Assembly (NCBI GenBank): GCA_031267205.1
Contig: JAIRZN010000090.1
Span: forward strand, 1-10,341
Direction of reading: 5' to 3'
Source: Tannerellaceae bacterium
GTDB taxonomy: Bacteria; Bacteroidota; Bacteroidia; Bacteroidales; Tannerellaceae
Length of the DNA: 10,341 nt
The translations under genes and the position numbers were made by a program. The notes under the pieces were generated by a model. The model worked only from the letters and a program-made list of their open reading frames with translations. It made no database searches and was not told the origin of the DNA. Position 1 is the stretch's first letter. The number at the start of each line of letters is the position of its first letter. This document shows, piece by piece, positions 1 through 6,577 of this stretch.

Positions 1-150
1 CGAGTATATTATCCTCAAGAAGTCCCTCCGGTTCCCGAAAACCTTACGGGGAATCATATTCCCTTAGCAGGTGTTAGAGGAATGGTGGCATGCCCAAATT
101 ATTCTTATTCGTATTTTTGTATAACTTTGCCCCTCGGAAAAAATTAAAAT
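1..150. other. Unresolved left edge, possibly the end or start of a neighbouring gene
   Basis: Several readings compete here and none is decisive. Plus frame 2 is open from the edge to a TAG at 65-67 and would end in a basic peptide (EYIILKKSLRFPKTLRGIIF plus P). Plus frame 1 is open from the edge to a TAA at 148-150, but it would run through the promoter at 122-129. On the minus strand an ATG at 57-55 opens a frame that leaves the window (MIPRKVFGNRRDFLRIIYS). A 15-base perfect palindrome, GGGAAT-CAT-ATTCCC, lies at 49-63. I recognise no protein family in any frame. A gene end in frame 2 followed by the promoter of the next gene is the simplest reading, but this is inference. Confidence 0.2.
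122..129 (+). promoter_or_regulatory. Bacteroidetes-type -7 element upstream of the EEP lipoprotein gene
   Basis: TAACTTTG matches the Bacteroidetes -7 consensus TAnnTTTG exactly. It lies 49 bases before the ATG at 179, leaving a leader of roughly 40 bases. No good TTTG -33 element is visible at the usual distance, so strength is uncertain. Confidence 0.5.
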
Positions 151-178
151 GTCATACAACTAAATCAAGGTTAATAAC

Positions 179-955
179 ATGAAACAGGAATATTCGCGCA
201 TAGCAGTTTTTTTGATCCTCTGGATTTCGTTTTTGTATTCGTGCGTCGGCGGGAAAGGGGATGCATGGAGGTTTATGAGTTACAATGTGCACAACTTTGT
301 CGGTATGGACGATGTCAGGGATTATCAACGTATTGCGGATATTATAAATGATGTGGCGCCTGACGCGGTGGCCGTACAGGAAATCGACAGTGCGACTTTG
401 CGGAGCGGCGGCGTCTATACTTTGCAGGAGCTGGCGGACAGGACGGGGATGTATGCCACGTATGCTCCGGCCATTGATTTCCAGGGAGGAAAATACGGCG
501 TAGGCATATTGTCGAAAGAAAAGCCGCTGTCCGTCCGGGTTAAGCATTTGCCGGGCAGGGAAGAAAGGCGGGTGTTGCTTATCGCAGAGTTTGAGGAGTA
601 TGTGTTCGCATGCACACATTTTTCGCTTACGGAAGAAGACCGGCTAACGTCTGCGGCCATGGTATGCGAGGAGGTAAAGGGAACGGAGAAGCCTTTGTTC
701 CTTGCCGGCGACATGAACTCGACGCCCGGCTCGTCGGCGCAGGCCTTACTCGGCGAATGTTTCAACGCTCTGAGCGACCCTGAGGTTAATACGATACCCG
801 TCGAACGCCCTGAGGAATGTATAGACTATATCTACGGATACAGGAACGGCCACGCCTACACCGTATTGCACCGCGAAGTAATCGACGAGCGGATGGCGTC
901 CGACCATTTGCCGCTTTTTGTGGACGTATGTACGGCAGACGGACATCGCCGTTGA
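179..955 (+). CDS. Secreted lipoprotein of the endonuclease/exonuclease/phosphatase (EEP) family
   Basis: A 258-residue metal-dependent phosphoesterase of the EEP fold. The N-terminus is a lipoprotein signal: a hydrophobic stretch (about residues 8-20) ends in the lipobox LYSC with Cys22, so the mature protein should be a membrane-anchored lipoprotein outside the cytoplasm. The EEP motifs appear in order: SYNVHNF with Asn36, AVQEID with metal-ligand Glu68, CTHFSL with His147, LAGDMNSTP with Asp178 and Asn180, IDYIYG with Asp216, and the final SDHLP with Asp242/His243. All expected catalytic residues are present, so the enzyme is probably active. The substrate cannot be told from sequence; family members cut nucleic acids, sugar phosphates or phospholipids. 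The start is the first ATG after the promoter at 122 and gives a proper signal peptide. It is followed by 59 bases carrying a separate promoter for hypA, so it is probably not tightly tied to the hyp genes. Confidence 0.9.
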   Translation: MKQEYSRIAVFLILWISFLYSCVGGKGDAWRFMSYNVHNFVGMDDVRDYQRIADIINDVAPDAVAVQEIDSATLRSGGVYTLQELADRTGMYATYAPAIDFQGGKYGVGILSKEKPLSVRVKHLPGREERRVLLIAEFEEYVFACTHFSLTEEDRLTSAAMVCEEVKGTEKPLFLAGDMNSTPGSSAQALLGECFNALSDPEVNTIPVERPEECIDYIYGYRNGHAYTVLHREVIDERMASDHLPLFVDVCTADGHRR

Positions 956-1002
956 CCGATGAAAAGACATGCGAAAGGCGCATCCGATTCGGAAAATAAC
1001 GC

Positions 1003-1010
1003 TACATTTG
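1003..1010 (+). promoter_or_regulatory. -7 element directly in front of hypA
   Basis: TACATTTG is an exact TAnnTTTG match and ends only four bases before the hypA ATG at 1015. Transcription from it would start at or very near the start codon, giving a leaderless or nearly leaderless mRNA. A second ATG lies out of frame at 1019. The extended core, ACATTTGCG followed after one base by TAT, recurs at 4151. No clear -33 element is visible. Confidence 0.45.
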
Positions 1011-1014
1011 CGAT

Positions 1015-1359
1015 ATGCATGAATTATCAATTGCTCAAGGCATACTGGAACTTGTCGAAGAACAGGTTCGGAGGCGTTCGCTCTCATCCGTTGAAGAGGT
1101 AGAGATAGACGTCGGTCGCTTAGCCGGGGTCGAGACACAGGCGTTGACCATCGCCATCGAATGCGTTGCCAGGAACACCGTTATGGAGAACGCCCGCATA
1201 GTCCGTAACGACATAGAAGGCGAAGGATTGTGCGGCGACTGCGGCCGCTGCTTCGTCATCGAAGAATTGTTCGCCCCGTGCCCCGACTGCGGCTCCTGCG
1301 CCGTCCGTGTCGTAAAAGGGAAAGAACTCCGCGTGAAATCAATTCTCTCTAATAAATAG
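1015..1359 (+). CDS. hypA: Hydrogenase nickel-insertion protein HypA
   Basis: A 114-residue protein of normal length for HypA, the metallochaperone that works with HypB to deliver nickel to the large subunit of [NiFe] hydrogenase in the cytoplasm. It begins MHELS: His2, with the N-terminal amine, is the known nickel-binding site and Glu3 is also conserved. The zinc site is present as two Cys pairs, C73-GD-C76 and C89-PD-C92, each followed by a further Cys (79 and 95). The end carries the family's GKELRVKSI motif. The start is fixed by the need for His at position 2. It stands six bases ahead of hypB, so the two are surely co-transcribed. HypA can also serve urease in some bacteria, but no urease gene is in view. 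No hypC, D, E, F or hydrogenase structural gene is in the window. Confidence 0.96.
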   Translation: MHELSIAQGILELVEEQVRRRSLSSVEEVEIDVGRLAGVETQALTIAIECVARNTVMENARIVRNDIEGEGLCGDCGRCFVIEELFAPCPDCGSCAVRVVKGKELRVKSILSNK

Positions 1360-1365
1360 AACATT

Positions 1366-2058
1366 ATGTGCTACGCTCACGACCATAATCATCACCACGA
1401 CGGGCAAACTGTCCTAACGGTGGAGCAGGATATACTCCAACACAACAACTTACTCGCCGAGCGCAACAGGGGATATTTTGAGGCGAAAAACATATACGCG
1501 CTCAACCTGATGAGTTCGCCCGGTTCGGGCAAGACTTCGCTGCTGGAAGAGACGATACGCAGGCTGAAAGGCCGGCGACCCGTCTATGTCATCGAAGGCG
1601 ACCAGCAGACATCAAACGACGCCGACCGCATAACGGCGCTGTCCGTCCCCGCCTACCAGGTCAACACCGGCATGGGCTGCCACCTGGAGGCCGGCATGGT
1701 GAATCACGCCGTCAAACACCTGTCCCCTTCGGAAGGCTCGCTGCTGTTTATTGAGAACGTAGGCAACTTGGTCTGCCCCGCCCTCTTTGACCTTGGGGAA
1801 GCCGTGAAAGCAGTGATAGTCGGCACGACCGAGGGCGAGGATAAGCCGCTCAAGTACCCGAACATATTCCACGAAGCCGGCGTATGCATAATCAACAAGA
1901 CCGACCTGCTGCCCTACCTCTGCGGCTTTGACATACAAAAGTTGCGCGATAATATTTTGAGGGTAAACCCCCGGACGCAGGTATTCGAACTGTCCGCCAC
2001 GAGGGGCGACGGCATGGATGCCTGGTGCGAATGGCTGCTTGAATGCACGAACACCTGA
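1366..2058 (+). CDS. hypB: Hydrogenase nickel-incorporation GTPase HypB
   Basis: A 230-residue SIMIBI-class GTPase that powers nickel transfer to [NiFe] hydrogenase with HypA. The P-loop is SSPGSGKTS (G53-T57), the guanine-specificity motif is NKTD (177-180), and SATRGDG (210-216) is the later G-domain motif. The G-domain metal site is intact: Cys105-His106 in GMGCHLEAG and Cys137 in GNLVCPA, which bridge the dimer in characterised HypB proteins. The N-terminus is unusual. Cys2 is kept, but the CxxCGC high-affinity nickel motif of E. coli-type HypB is absent and replaced by a short His-rich segment with five His between residues 5 and 11. This is much shorter than the nickel-storing His tracts of some HypB proteins. 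The ATG lies six bases after hypA; acd follows after 30 bases. Confidence 0.96.
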   Translation: MCYAHDHNHHHDGQTVLTVEQDILQHNNLLAERNRGYFEAKNIYALNLMSSPGSGKTSLLEETIRRLKGRRPVYVIEGDQQTSNDADRITALSVPAYQVNTGMGCHLEAGMVNHAVKHLSPSEGSLLFIENVGNLVCPALFDLGEAVKAVIVGTTEGEDKPLKYPNIFHEAGVCIINKTDLLPYLCGFDIQKLRDNILRVNPRTQVFELSATRGDGMDAWCEWLLECTNT

Positions 2059-2088
2059 ATACCGACACATACTAAATACACATATTAT

Positions 2089-4146
2089 ATGATAAATCGA
2101 GAATTAATCAATCCGCAAAGCATCGTTGTCGTGGGAGGATCCAACAACGTACACAAACCGGGCGGACGTACTGTGAGAAACTTGTTAGACGGAAAATACA
2201 AGGGAGAACTCTATGTAGTGAATGCCAAAGAAACAGAAGTGCAGGGACTGAAGTCCTACAAAGACGCCTCCGACGTACCGGAGACGGAACTGGCCATCAT
2301 TTCCATACCCGGCGGCTCCTGTCCCGGAGTAATCGACATACTTGCGAAAGAGAAGAAAGTAAAGGCCTTCATCGTCGTCTCCGCCGGCTTTGGCGAAGAG
2401 TCCGAAGAAGGCGGCCTGCTCGAAGATCAAATACTCCAAAGCGTCAACGAGGCCGGCGCCACGATGATAGGCCCTAACTGTATCGGAGTGATGAATATGA
2501 ATTATCACGGCGTATTCACCCAACCCATACCGGAGTTCCACCCCGACGGCGTCGATTTCATCTCAAGCTCCGGCGGGACGGCGCTCTTTATCATCGAGTC
2601 TGCGCTGACCAAGGGGCTGCGCTTCTCGTCAGTCTGGACGGTAGGCAACTCCAAGCAGACGGGAGTAGAGGACGTGCTCGAACATATGGATCACAACTTT
2701 GATCCTCTGCTCGATTCAAAGATCAAGATGCTGTACGTAGAGAGCATTAAAAACCCCGACAAGCTGCTGTTTCATGCCTCATCGCTCATACGCAAAGGAT
2801 GCCGTATAGCGGCAATCAAGGCCGGCAGCACCGACTCCGGCAAGCGCGCCGCATCTTCGCATACCGGAGCCATAGCCAGCTCCGACTCCGCTGTGGAGGC
2901 CTTGTTCCGCAAGGCCGGTATTGTGAGGTGCTTCAGTCGCGAAGAGCTGACTACCGTAGCCTGCATCTTTACGCTGAAAGAGATGAAGGGGAAGAACTGC
3001 GCCATAGTGACACACGCCGGAGGGCCTGCCGTGATGCTGGCCGACGCTCTGTCCAAGGGCCGTATGAATGTGCCGAAGCTGGAAGGCCCGATGGCCGATG
3101 AACTGAAGTCCAAGCTATATCCAGGCTCGGCCGTAGGCAATCCCATAGACATCATAGGAACAGGAACGCCCGAACATTTAGCTACCGCCATTGACTACTG
3201 CGAGAAGCGTTTTGAGGACATAGACCTGATGATGGTTATCTTCGGAAGCCCCGGACTCGTAAAACTTTACGATACGTATGAAGTGCTTCACAAAAAGATG
3301 GAAGAATGTAAGAAACCTATCTTCCCCGTCTTGCCCTCCATCGTAACAGCCGGCCCGGAGGTGAAAAGTTTCATAAAGAAGGGGCACGTCAACTTCTCCG
3401 ACGAGGTAACTCTCGGCACAGCCCTTTCGCGCGTAATCAACACGCCGAAGCCTGCCGGGATGGACATACAGCTCTACGGCGTCGATATACCGGAGATACG
3501 GCGTATGCTGGAATCCTTGGACGACGGATATTTGTCGCCCGAAAATGTACGCAAGATATTGGAGACCGCCCGGATTCCGCTCGTAGAAGAACTTGTGACT
3601 ACCGACAGTGATGAACTGACGGCTTTCGCCAGGAAGGTGAAATATCCGGTAGTAGCTAAGGTCGTAGGGCCGGTGCATAAGAGCGACATAGGTGGAGTTG
3701 CGCTCAATATCCGTAGCGAGGAACACCTTATGTTTGAATACGAGCGTATGATGAAGCTGCCGGAAGTAACGGCCGTCATGATACAGCCTATGCTCAAAGG
3801 CCAGGAATTATTCCTTGGAGCCAAGTATGAGGATCGTTTCGGGCATATAGTCCTTTGCGGGCTGGGAGGTATCTTTGTGGAAGTGCTGCAAGACGTCTCA
3901 TACGGATTGGCGCCGCTGTCGTACGACGAGACGTTCTCAATGATCCGTTCACTGCGCGGCTATCCTATAATCAAGGGTACGCGCGGGCAGAAGGGAATCA
4001 ATGAGCAGCAGTACGCCGACATCATTGTCCGCCTGTCAACCCTGCTGCGTATTTCGCCGGAGATCAAGGAAATTGATATAAACCCGCTCCTGGCGACCGA
4101 CCGTGGCCTGTTCGCCGTCGATGCCCGTATCAGAATAGAAAAATAA
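2089..4146 (+). CDS. Acyl-CoA synthetase (ADP-forming), fused alpha and beta subunits, acetate-CoA ligase type
   Basis: A 685-residue cytoplasmic enzyme that converts acyl-CoA, ADP and phosphate to the free acid, CoA and ATP, giving substrate-level ATP in fermenters. The alpha part comes first: a CoA-binding Rossmann domain (VVVGGSNN at 13-20, MIGPNCIGVMN at 126-136) and a ligase domain with SSSGG (159-163) and the phospho-histidine His258 in AASSHTGAIASSDSAVEALF. The beta part (about 465-685) is an ATP-grasp domain: VAKVVGPVHKSDIGGVALN with the second conserved His530, GQELFLGAKY, LGGIFVEVLQD, and the metal-binding EIDINPLL (661-668). The order alpha-beta and the length match fused ADP-forming acetyl-CoA synthetases. 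The actual acyl group (acetyl, propionyl or an amino-acid-derived acid) cannot be read from sequence. A 30-base gap after hypB with no terminator suggests co-transcription with the hyp pair. A protein lysine acetyltransferase of related architecture is excluded because no GNAT domain is present. Confidence 0.92.
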   Translation: MINRELINPQSIVVVGGSNNVHKPGGRTVRNLLDGKYKGELYVVNAKETEVQGLKSYKDASDVPETELAIISIPGGSCPGVIDILAKEKKVKAFIVVSAGFGEESEEGGLLEDQILQSVNEAGATMIGPNCIGVMNMNYHGVFTQPIPEFHPDGVDFISSSGGTALFIIESALTKGLRFSSVWTVGNSKQTGVEDVLEHMDHNFDPLLDSKIKMLYVESIKNPDKLLFHASSLIRKGCRIAAIKAGSTDSGKRAASSHTGAIASSDSAVEALFRKAGIVRCFSREELTTVACIFTLKEMKGKNCAIVTHAGGPAVMLADALSKGRMNVPKLEGPMADELKSKLYPGSAVGNPIDIIGTGTPEHLATAIDYCEKRFEDIDLMMVIFGSPGLVKLYDTYEVLHKKMEECKKPIFPVLPSIVTAGPEVKSFIKKGHVNFSDEVTLGTALSRVINTPKPAGMDIQLYGVDIPEIRRMLESLDDGYLSPENVRKILETARIPLVEELVTTDSDELTAFARKVKYPVVAKVVGPVHKSDIGGVALNIRSEEHLMFEYERMMKLPEVTAVMIQPMLKGQELFLGAKYEDRFGHIVLCGLGGIFVEVLQDVSYGLAPLSYDETFSMIRSLRGYPIIKGTRGQKGINEQQYADIIVRLSTLLRISPEIKEIDINPLLATDRGLFAVDARIRIEK

Positions 4147-4149
4147 TTA

Positions 4150-4157
4150 TACATTTG
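4150..4157 (+). promoter_or_regulatory. -7 element for the small acidic gene
   Basis: TACATTTG is an exact TAnnTTTG match starting four bases after the acd stop codon. It lies 24 bases before the ATG at 4182, leaving a short leader. The sequence around it (ACATTTGCG, one base, TAT; preceded by an AAAATAA stretch) closely resembles the hypA promoter at 1003. Confidence 0.5.
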
Positions 4158-4181
4158 CGCTATATATTAATCAATAAAGTT

Positions 4182-4490
4182 ATGGCAGAGAAAGAAGAAT
4201 TACAGTACGATGAGGAAGAATCTATAAAGTTTATTCAGAACAATCTTCCTGCGGAGCTAAAAGGTAAGTTCAATGATGACGATATTCTATACTTATTAGA
4301 TGTAGCGGAGGAATTTTACGAATCTAAGGGAGATATAGATTCCTTAGACGAAAACGACGAAGAGGAGCTGATCAAGTATGTCATTAAGAATGCAAAAGAA
4401 GATGGAGTAGGTTCGTTCAAGACCGAGGATGTTCTCGCAATTCTGGACGGCGACCTTGAGTATTGCAAGTCCATTGAATTGTTTGACTGA
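4182..4490 (+). CDS. Small acidic protein of unknown function
   Basis: A 102-residue protein starting MAEKEELQYDEEE. About 32 of its residues are Asp or Glu, so it is strongly acidic and probably cytoplasmic; there is no signal peptide or membrane segment. It looks mostly helical, with alternating acidic and hydrophobic stretches such as NDDDILYLLDVAEEFYESKG and EEELIKYVIKNAKED, which could form a compact helical bundle or an interaction module. I believe similar small acidic proteins are common in Bacteroidales, but I know no function. I chose the ATG at 4182: an in-frame TTG at 4155 would lie inside the -7 element. Its codons are more AT-rich than those of acd, and it has its own promoter, which together suggest independent and perhaps strong expression. 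OmpA-type lipoprotein follows after 47 bases. Confidence 0.8.
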   Translation: MAEKEELQYDEEESIKFIQNNLPAELKGKFNDDDILYLLDVAEEFYESKGDIDSLDENDEEELIKYVIKNAKEDGVGSFKTEDVLAILDGDLEYCKSIELFD

Positions 4491-4537
4491 AGGGGGAGAT
4501 AACCAATACGCTACACCGTTTTAAATAATTGAAGTAT

Positions 4538-5212
4538 ATGAAGAATCTCAGATTATTAAGTGTTGCGCCGCTTTGTATGGCCGTGCTACTCTCCGGGTGC
4601 GGAGCAAGTAACGCGGTCAAAGGCACGGGTATCGGCATAGGCGTCGGCGGAGCGGCCGGCGCCGGCATAGGCGCTATCGCCGGCAATACGACATTAGGCG
4701 CCGTCATCGGGGCCGCCGTAGGAGGTACGGCCGGCGCGTTGATCGGCAAGAAGATGGATAAGCAAAAGAAGGAGTTGGAGGTCGCTGTTCCCGACGCTAC
4801 GATAGAAAGCGTAAATAATGGCGAGGCGTTAAAAGTTACGTTTGACTCAGGCATCCTGTTCGCTACAAATTCCAACACCGTGAGCGACGCCTCCAAGAGC
4901 GCGCTCCGTAACTTTTCCGCCAGTCTGAAAGCTAATCCTGATACCTACGTGAAGATTATCGGCCATACCGATAACACAGGCAGGATTGATTACAACCAGA
5001 CTTTATCCGAAAAACGCGCTTTAAGCGTGTACGACTATTTGCTTGATCACGGCGTACTCGATAACCGTATGACATACGAGGGCAAAGGCATTCACGAACC
5101 GGTAGCAAATAACAATACGGTAGAAGGCCGGGCCTTGAACCGCCGCGTGGAAATACTCATCATGGCGAACGAGAAAATGATTCAGGAAGCCCAACGAGGT
5201 ACGCTCAGGTAG
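4538..5212 (+). CDS. OmpA-family lipoprotein with glycine-zipper segment
   Basis: A 224-residue cell-envelope lipoprotein. The signal peptide ends in the lipobox LSGC with Cys21. Residues 29-70 are a Gly/Ala-rich glycine-zipper segment (GIGIGVGGAAGAGIGAIAG and a second similar run) that probably packs in or against a membrane. A charged linker (71-80) leads to an OmpA C-terminal domain (about 97-210): the typical VTFDSGILFATNS start, IGHTDNTG (141-148) with the peptidoglycan-binding Asp145, and NRRVEI (201-206) with the conserved Arg. It should tether the outer membrane to peptidoglycan; the architecture resembles YiaD-type lipoproteins. The ATG at 4538 was chosen over an in-frame TTG at 4529 because it gives a normal lipoprotein signal. 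The strong terminator 15 bases after the stop ends the plus-strand block. Confidence 0.92.
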   Translation: MKNLRLLSVAPLCMAVLLSGCGASNAVKGTGIGIGVGGAAGAGIGAIAGNTTLGAVIGAAVGGTAGALIGKKMDKQKKELEVAVPDATIESVNNGEALKVTFDSGILFATNSNTVSDASKSALRNFSASLKANPDTYVKIIGHTDNTGRIDYNQTLSEKRALSVYDYLLDHGVLDNRMTYEGKGIHEPVANNNTVEGRALNRRVEILIMANEKMIQEAQRGTLR

Positions 5213-5227
5213 ATTATAGAACTTATA

Positions 5228-5271
5228 AAGAATCCCGCCGGATAATTCCGTTGCGGGATTCTTTTTTTTTT
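5228..5271 (+). terminator. Strong intrinsic terminator after the OmpA-type gene
   Basis: An 11-bp stem, AAGAATCCCGC (5228-5238) with GCGGGATTCTT (5253-5263), is capped by a second small stem (CGGA 5239-5242 with TCCG 5247-5250) and overlaps a run of ten T residues (5262-5271). It sits between convergent genes; read on the minus strand it lacks a good T tract, so it serves mainly the plus strand. Confidence 0.93.
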
Positions 5272-5332
5272 AATGTACAGCACGTGGCGAACAACGGGCC
5301 GCGTGCGTGAGTTGCGGATTCGGGCCGTAATG

Positions 5333-6577
5333 TCAGGAGAGTTTATGAATCACCAATCCCGACCTGAGTTTAGGCTCAAACCATGTCGTTTTAGGCGGCA
5401 TTATATTCCCGCTGTCGGCGATGTCTATCAGTTGCTTCATGGATACGGGATAGAGAGCCAGGGCGGCTTTCATTTCGCCGCTGTCCACGCGACGCTTCAG
5501 CTCGCCTAATCCGCGTATACCTCCCACAAAATCTACACGCTTGTCGGAGCGCAGGTCTTTTATGCCAAGTATATCGTCCAGTATCAGCTTCGACGAGACG
5601 GTCACATCCAATATTCCGATGGGGTCGTTGTCGTCGTAGGCCTCCGGTTTTGCCGTCAGGGAGTACCATTGTCCTGCGAGGTAGAGCGAGAAGTTGTGCA
5701 AGGCTGCCGGTTTGTATATCACGTCTCCTTCGGGCTTCACGAGGAAGTGGTCTTGCAGGCGTTCGAGGAAGGCGGCGTCCGTCAGTCCGTTCAAGTCCTT
5801 GACGACGCGATTGTAGTCGACAATCGTCAGTTGCGACGCTGGGAAGCATACGGCCATAAAGTAGTTGTACTCCTCGTCGCCGCGGTGTTCGGGATTTTGT
5901 GCGGCCTTCTCGGCGCCTACTAATGCGGCGGCGGCCGAGCGATGGTGACCGTCGGCTATATACATGGAGGGCATTGCGGCGAATAGTTCCGTTATACGCT
6001 CTATGTCGGCGCTGTCGGATATAAGCCATAAGGTATGCCCGAATCCGTCGGATGGCGTTATGAATTTGTATTCGGGATCTCTTTCCGCGTATTCCTTTAT
6101 TATTTCGTCTAACGCCGGATTATCGGGATAGGCGAAGAATACAGGCTCAATATTGGCGTTATTGACGCGGACGTGCTTCATCCTGTCTTCTTCCTTGTCC
6201 CGGCGCGTTAGTTCATGCTTCTTGATCTTGCCGCTCATGTAATCGTCGACCGAGGAGCAGAGAGTTAATCCGTACTGCGTATGCCCGTTCATTGTCTGGG
6301 CGTAGAGGTAAAACATCTCCTTGTCATCTTGCAGTAGCCAGCCGTTATCTTGAAACTTCTGAAAATTTGCAACCGCCTTCTCGTATACTGCGGGCGCGTG
6401 TTCGTCTGTTCCTGCGGGGAAGTCTATCTCAGGCTTGATGATGTGGTAGAGCGACTTTTCGTTGTCGCCGGCTTCGGCGCGGGCTTCTTCGGCGTTGAGG
6501 ACATCGTATGGCCTTGAAATTACCTGCCCGACTAATTCCTTAGGCGGGCGTATGCCTTTGAAAGGTTTAATCTTCAT
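5333..6577 (-). CDS. DUF1015 family protein, serine-operon partner
   Basis: A 414-residue cytoplasmic protein of the DUF1015 family (COG4198), recognised from the start MKIKPFKGIRPP, the nearby SRPYDVLNAEEA, the LTRRDKEEDRMKH stretch and the hallmark MYIADGHHRSAAAA around residue 210. The HH pair and nearby acidic residues look like a catalytic or metal-binding centre, but I know of no settled biochemical role. Its ATG overlaps the stop of the dehydrogenase gene by four bases (ATGA), implying translational coupling and matched amounts. With serC upstream, the context points to serine synthesis or its control. No phosphoserine phosphatase (SerB) is in the window, so a role in the third step, in serine turnover or in handling 3-phosphohydroxypyruvate are all open. 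Length and ends look complete. Confidence 0.9.
   Translation of the reverse strand: MKIKPFKGIRPPKELVGQVISRPYDVLNAEEARAEAGDNEKSLYHIIKPEIDFPAGTDEHAPAVYEKAVANFQKFQDNGWLLQDDKEMFYLYAQTMNGHTQYGLTLCSSVDDYMSGKIKKHELTRRDKEEDRMKHVRVNNANIEPVFFAYPDNPALDEIIKEYAERDPEYKFITPSDGFGHTLWLISDSADIERITELFAAMPSMYIADGHHRSAAAALVGAEKAAQNPEHRGDEEYNYFMAVCFPASQLTIVDYNRVVKDLNGLTDAAFLERLQDHFLVKPEGDVIYKPAALHNFSLYLAGQWYSLTAKPEAYDDNDPIGILDVTVSSKLILDDILGIKDLRSDKRVDFVGGIRGLGELKRRVDSGEMKAALALYPVSMKQLIDIADSGNIMPPKTTWFEPKLRSGLVIHKLS

Noticed and set aside
152..619. A 155-codon minus-strand frame across the EEP gene.
   Set aside because: The plus strand encodes a complete EEP protein with all catalytic motifs; the opposite frame is a shadow.
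4155..4181. TTG start extending the acidic protein by nine residues.
   Set aside because: The TTG is part of the -7 element; the ATG at 4182 gives the natural start MAEKEE.
4529..4537. TTG start extending the OmpA-type lipoprotein by three residues.
   Set aside because: The ATG at 4538 already gives a normal lipoprotein signal, and TTG is a rare start.
5290..5330. Repeated CGGGCCG blocks between the convergent genes as a minus-strand terminator.
   Set aside because: The two copies are direct, not inverted, and no T tract follows on the minus strand.
5273..5509. A 78-codon plus-strand frame after the terminator.
   Set aside because: It is mostly antisense to the 3' end of the DUF1015 gene, starts directly after a strong terminator, and has no family motifs.
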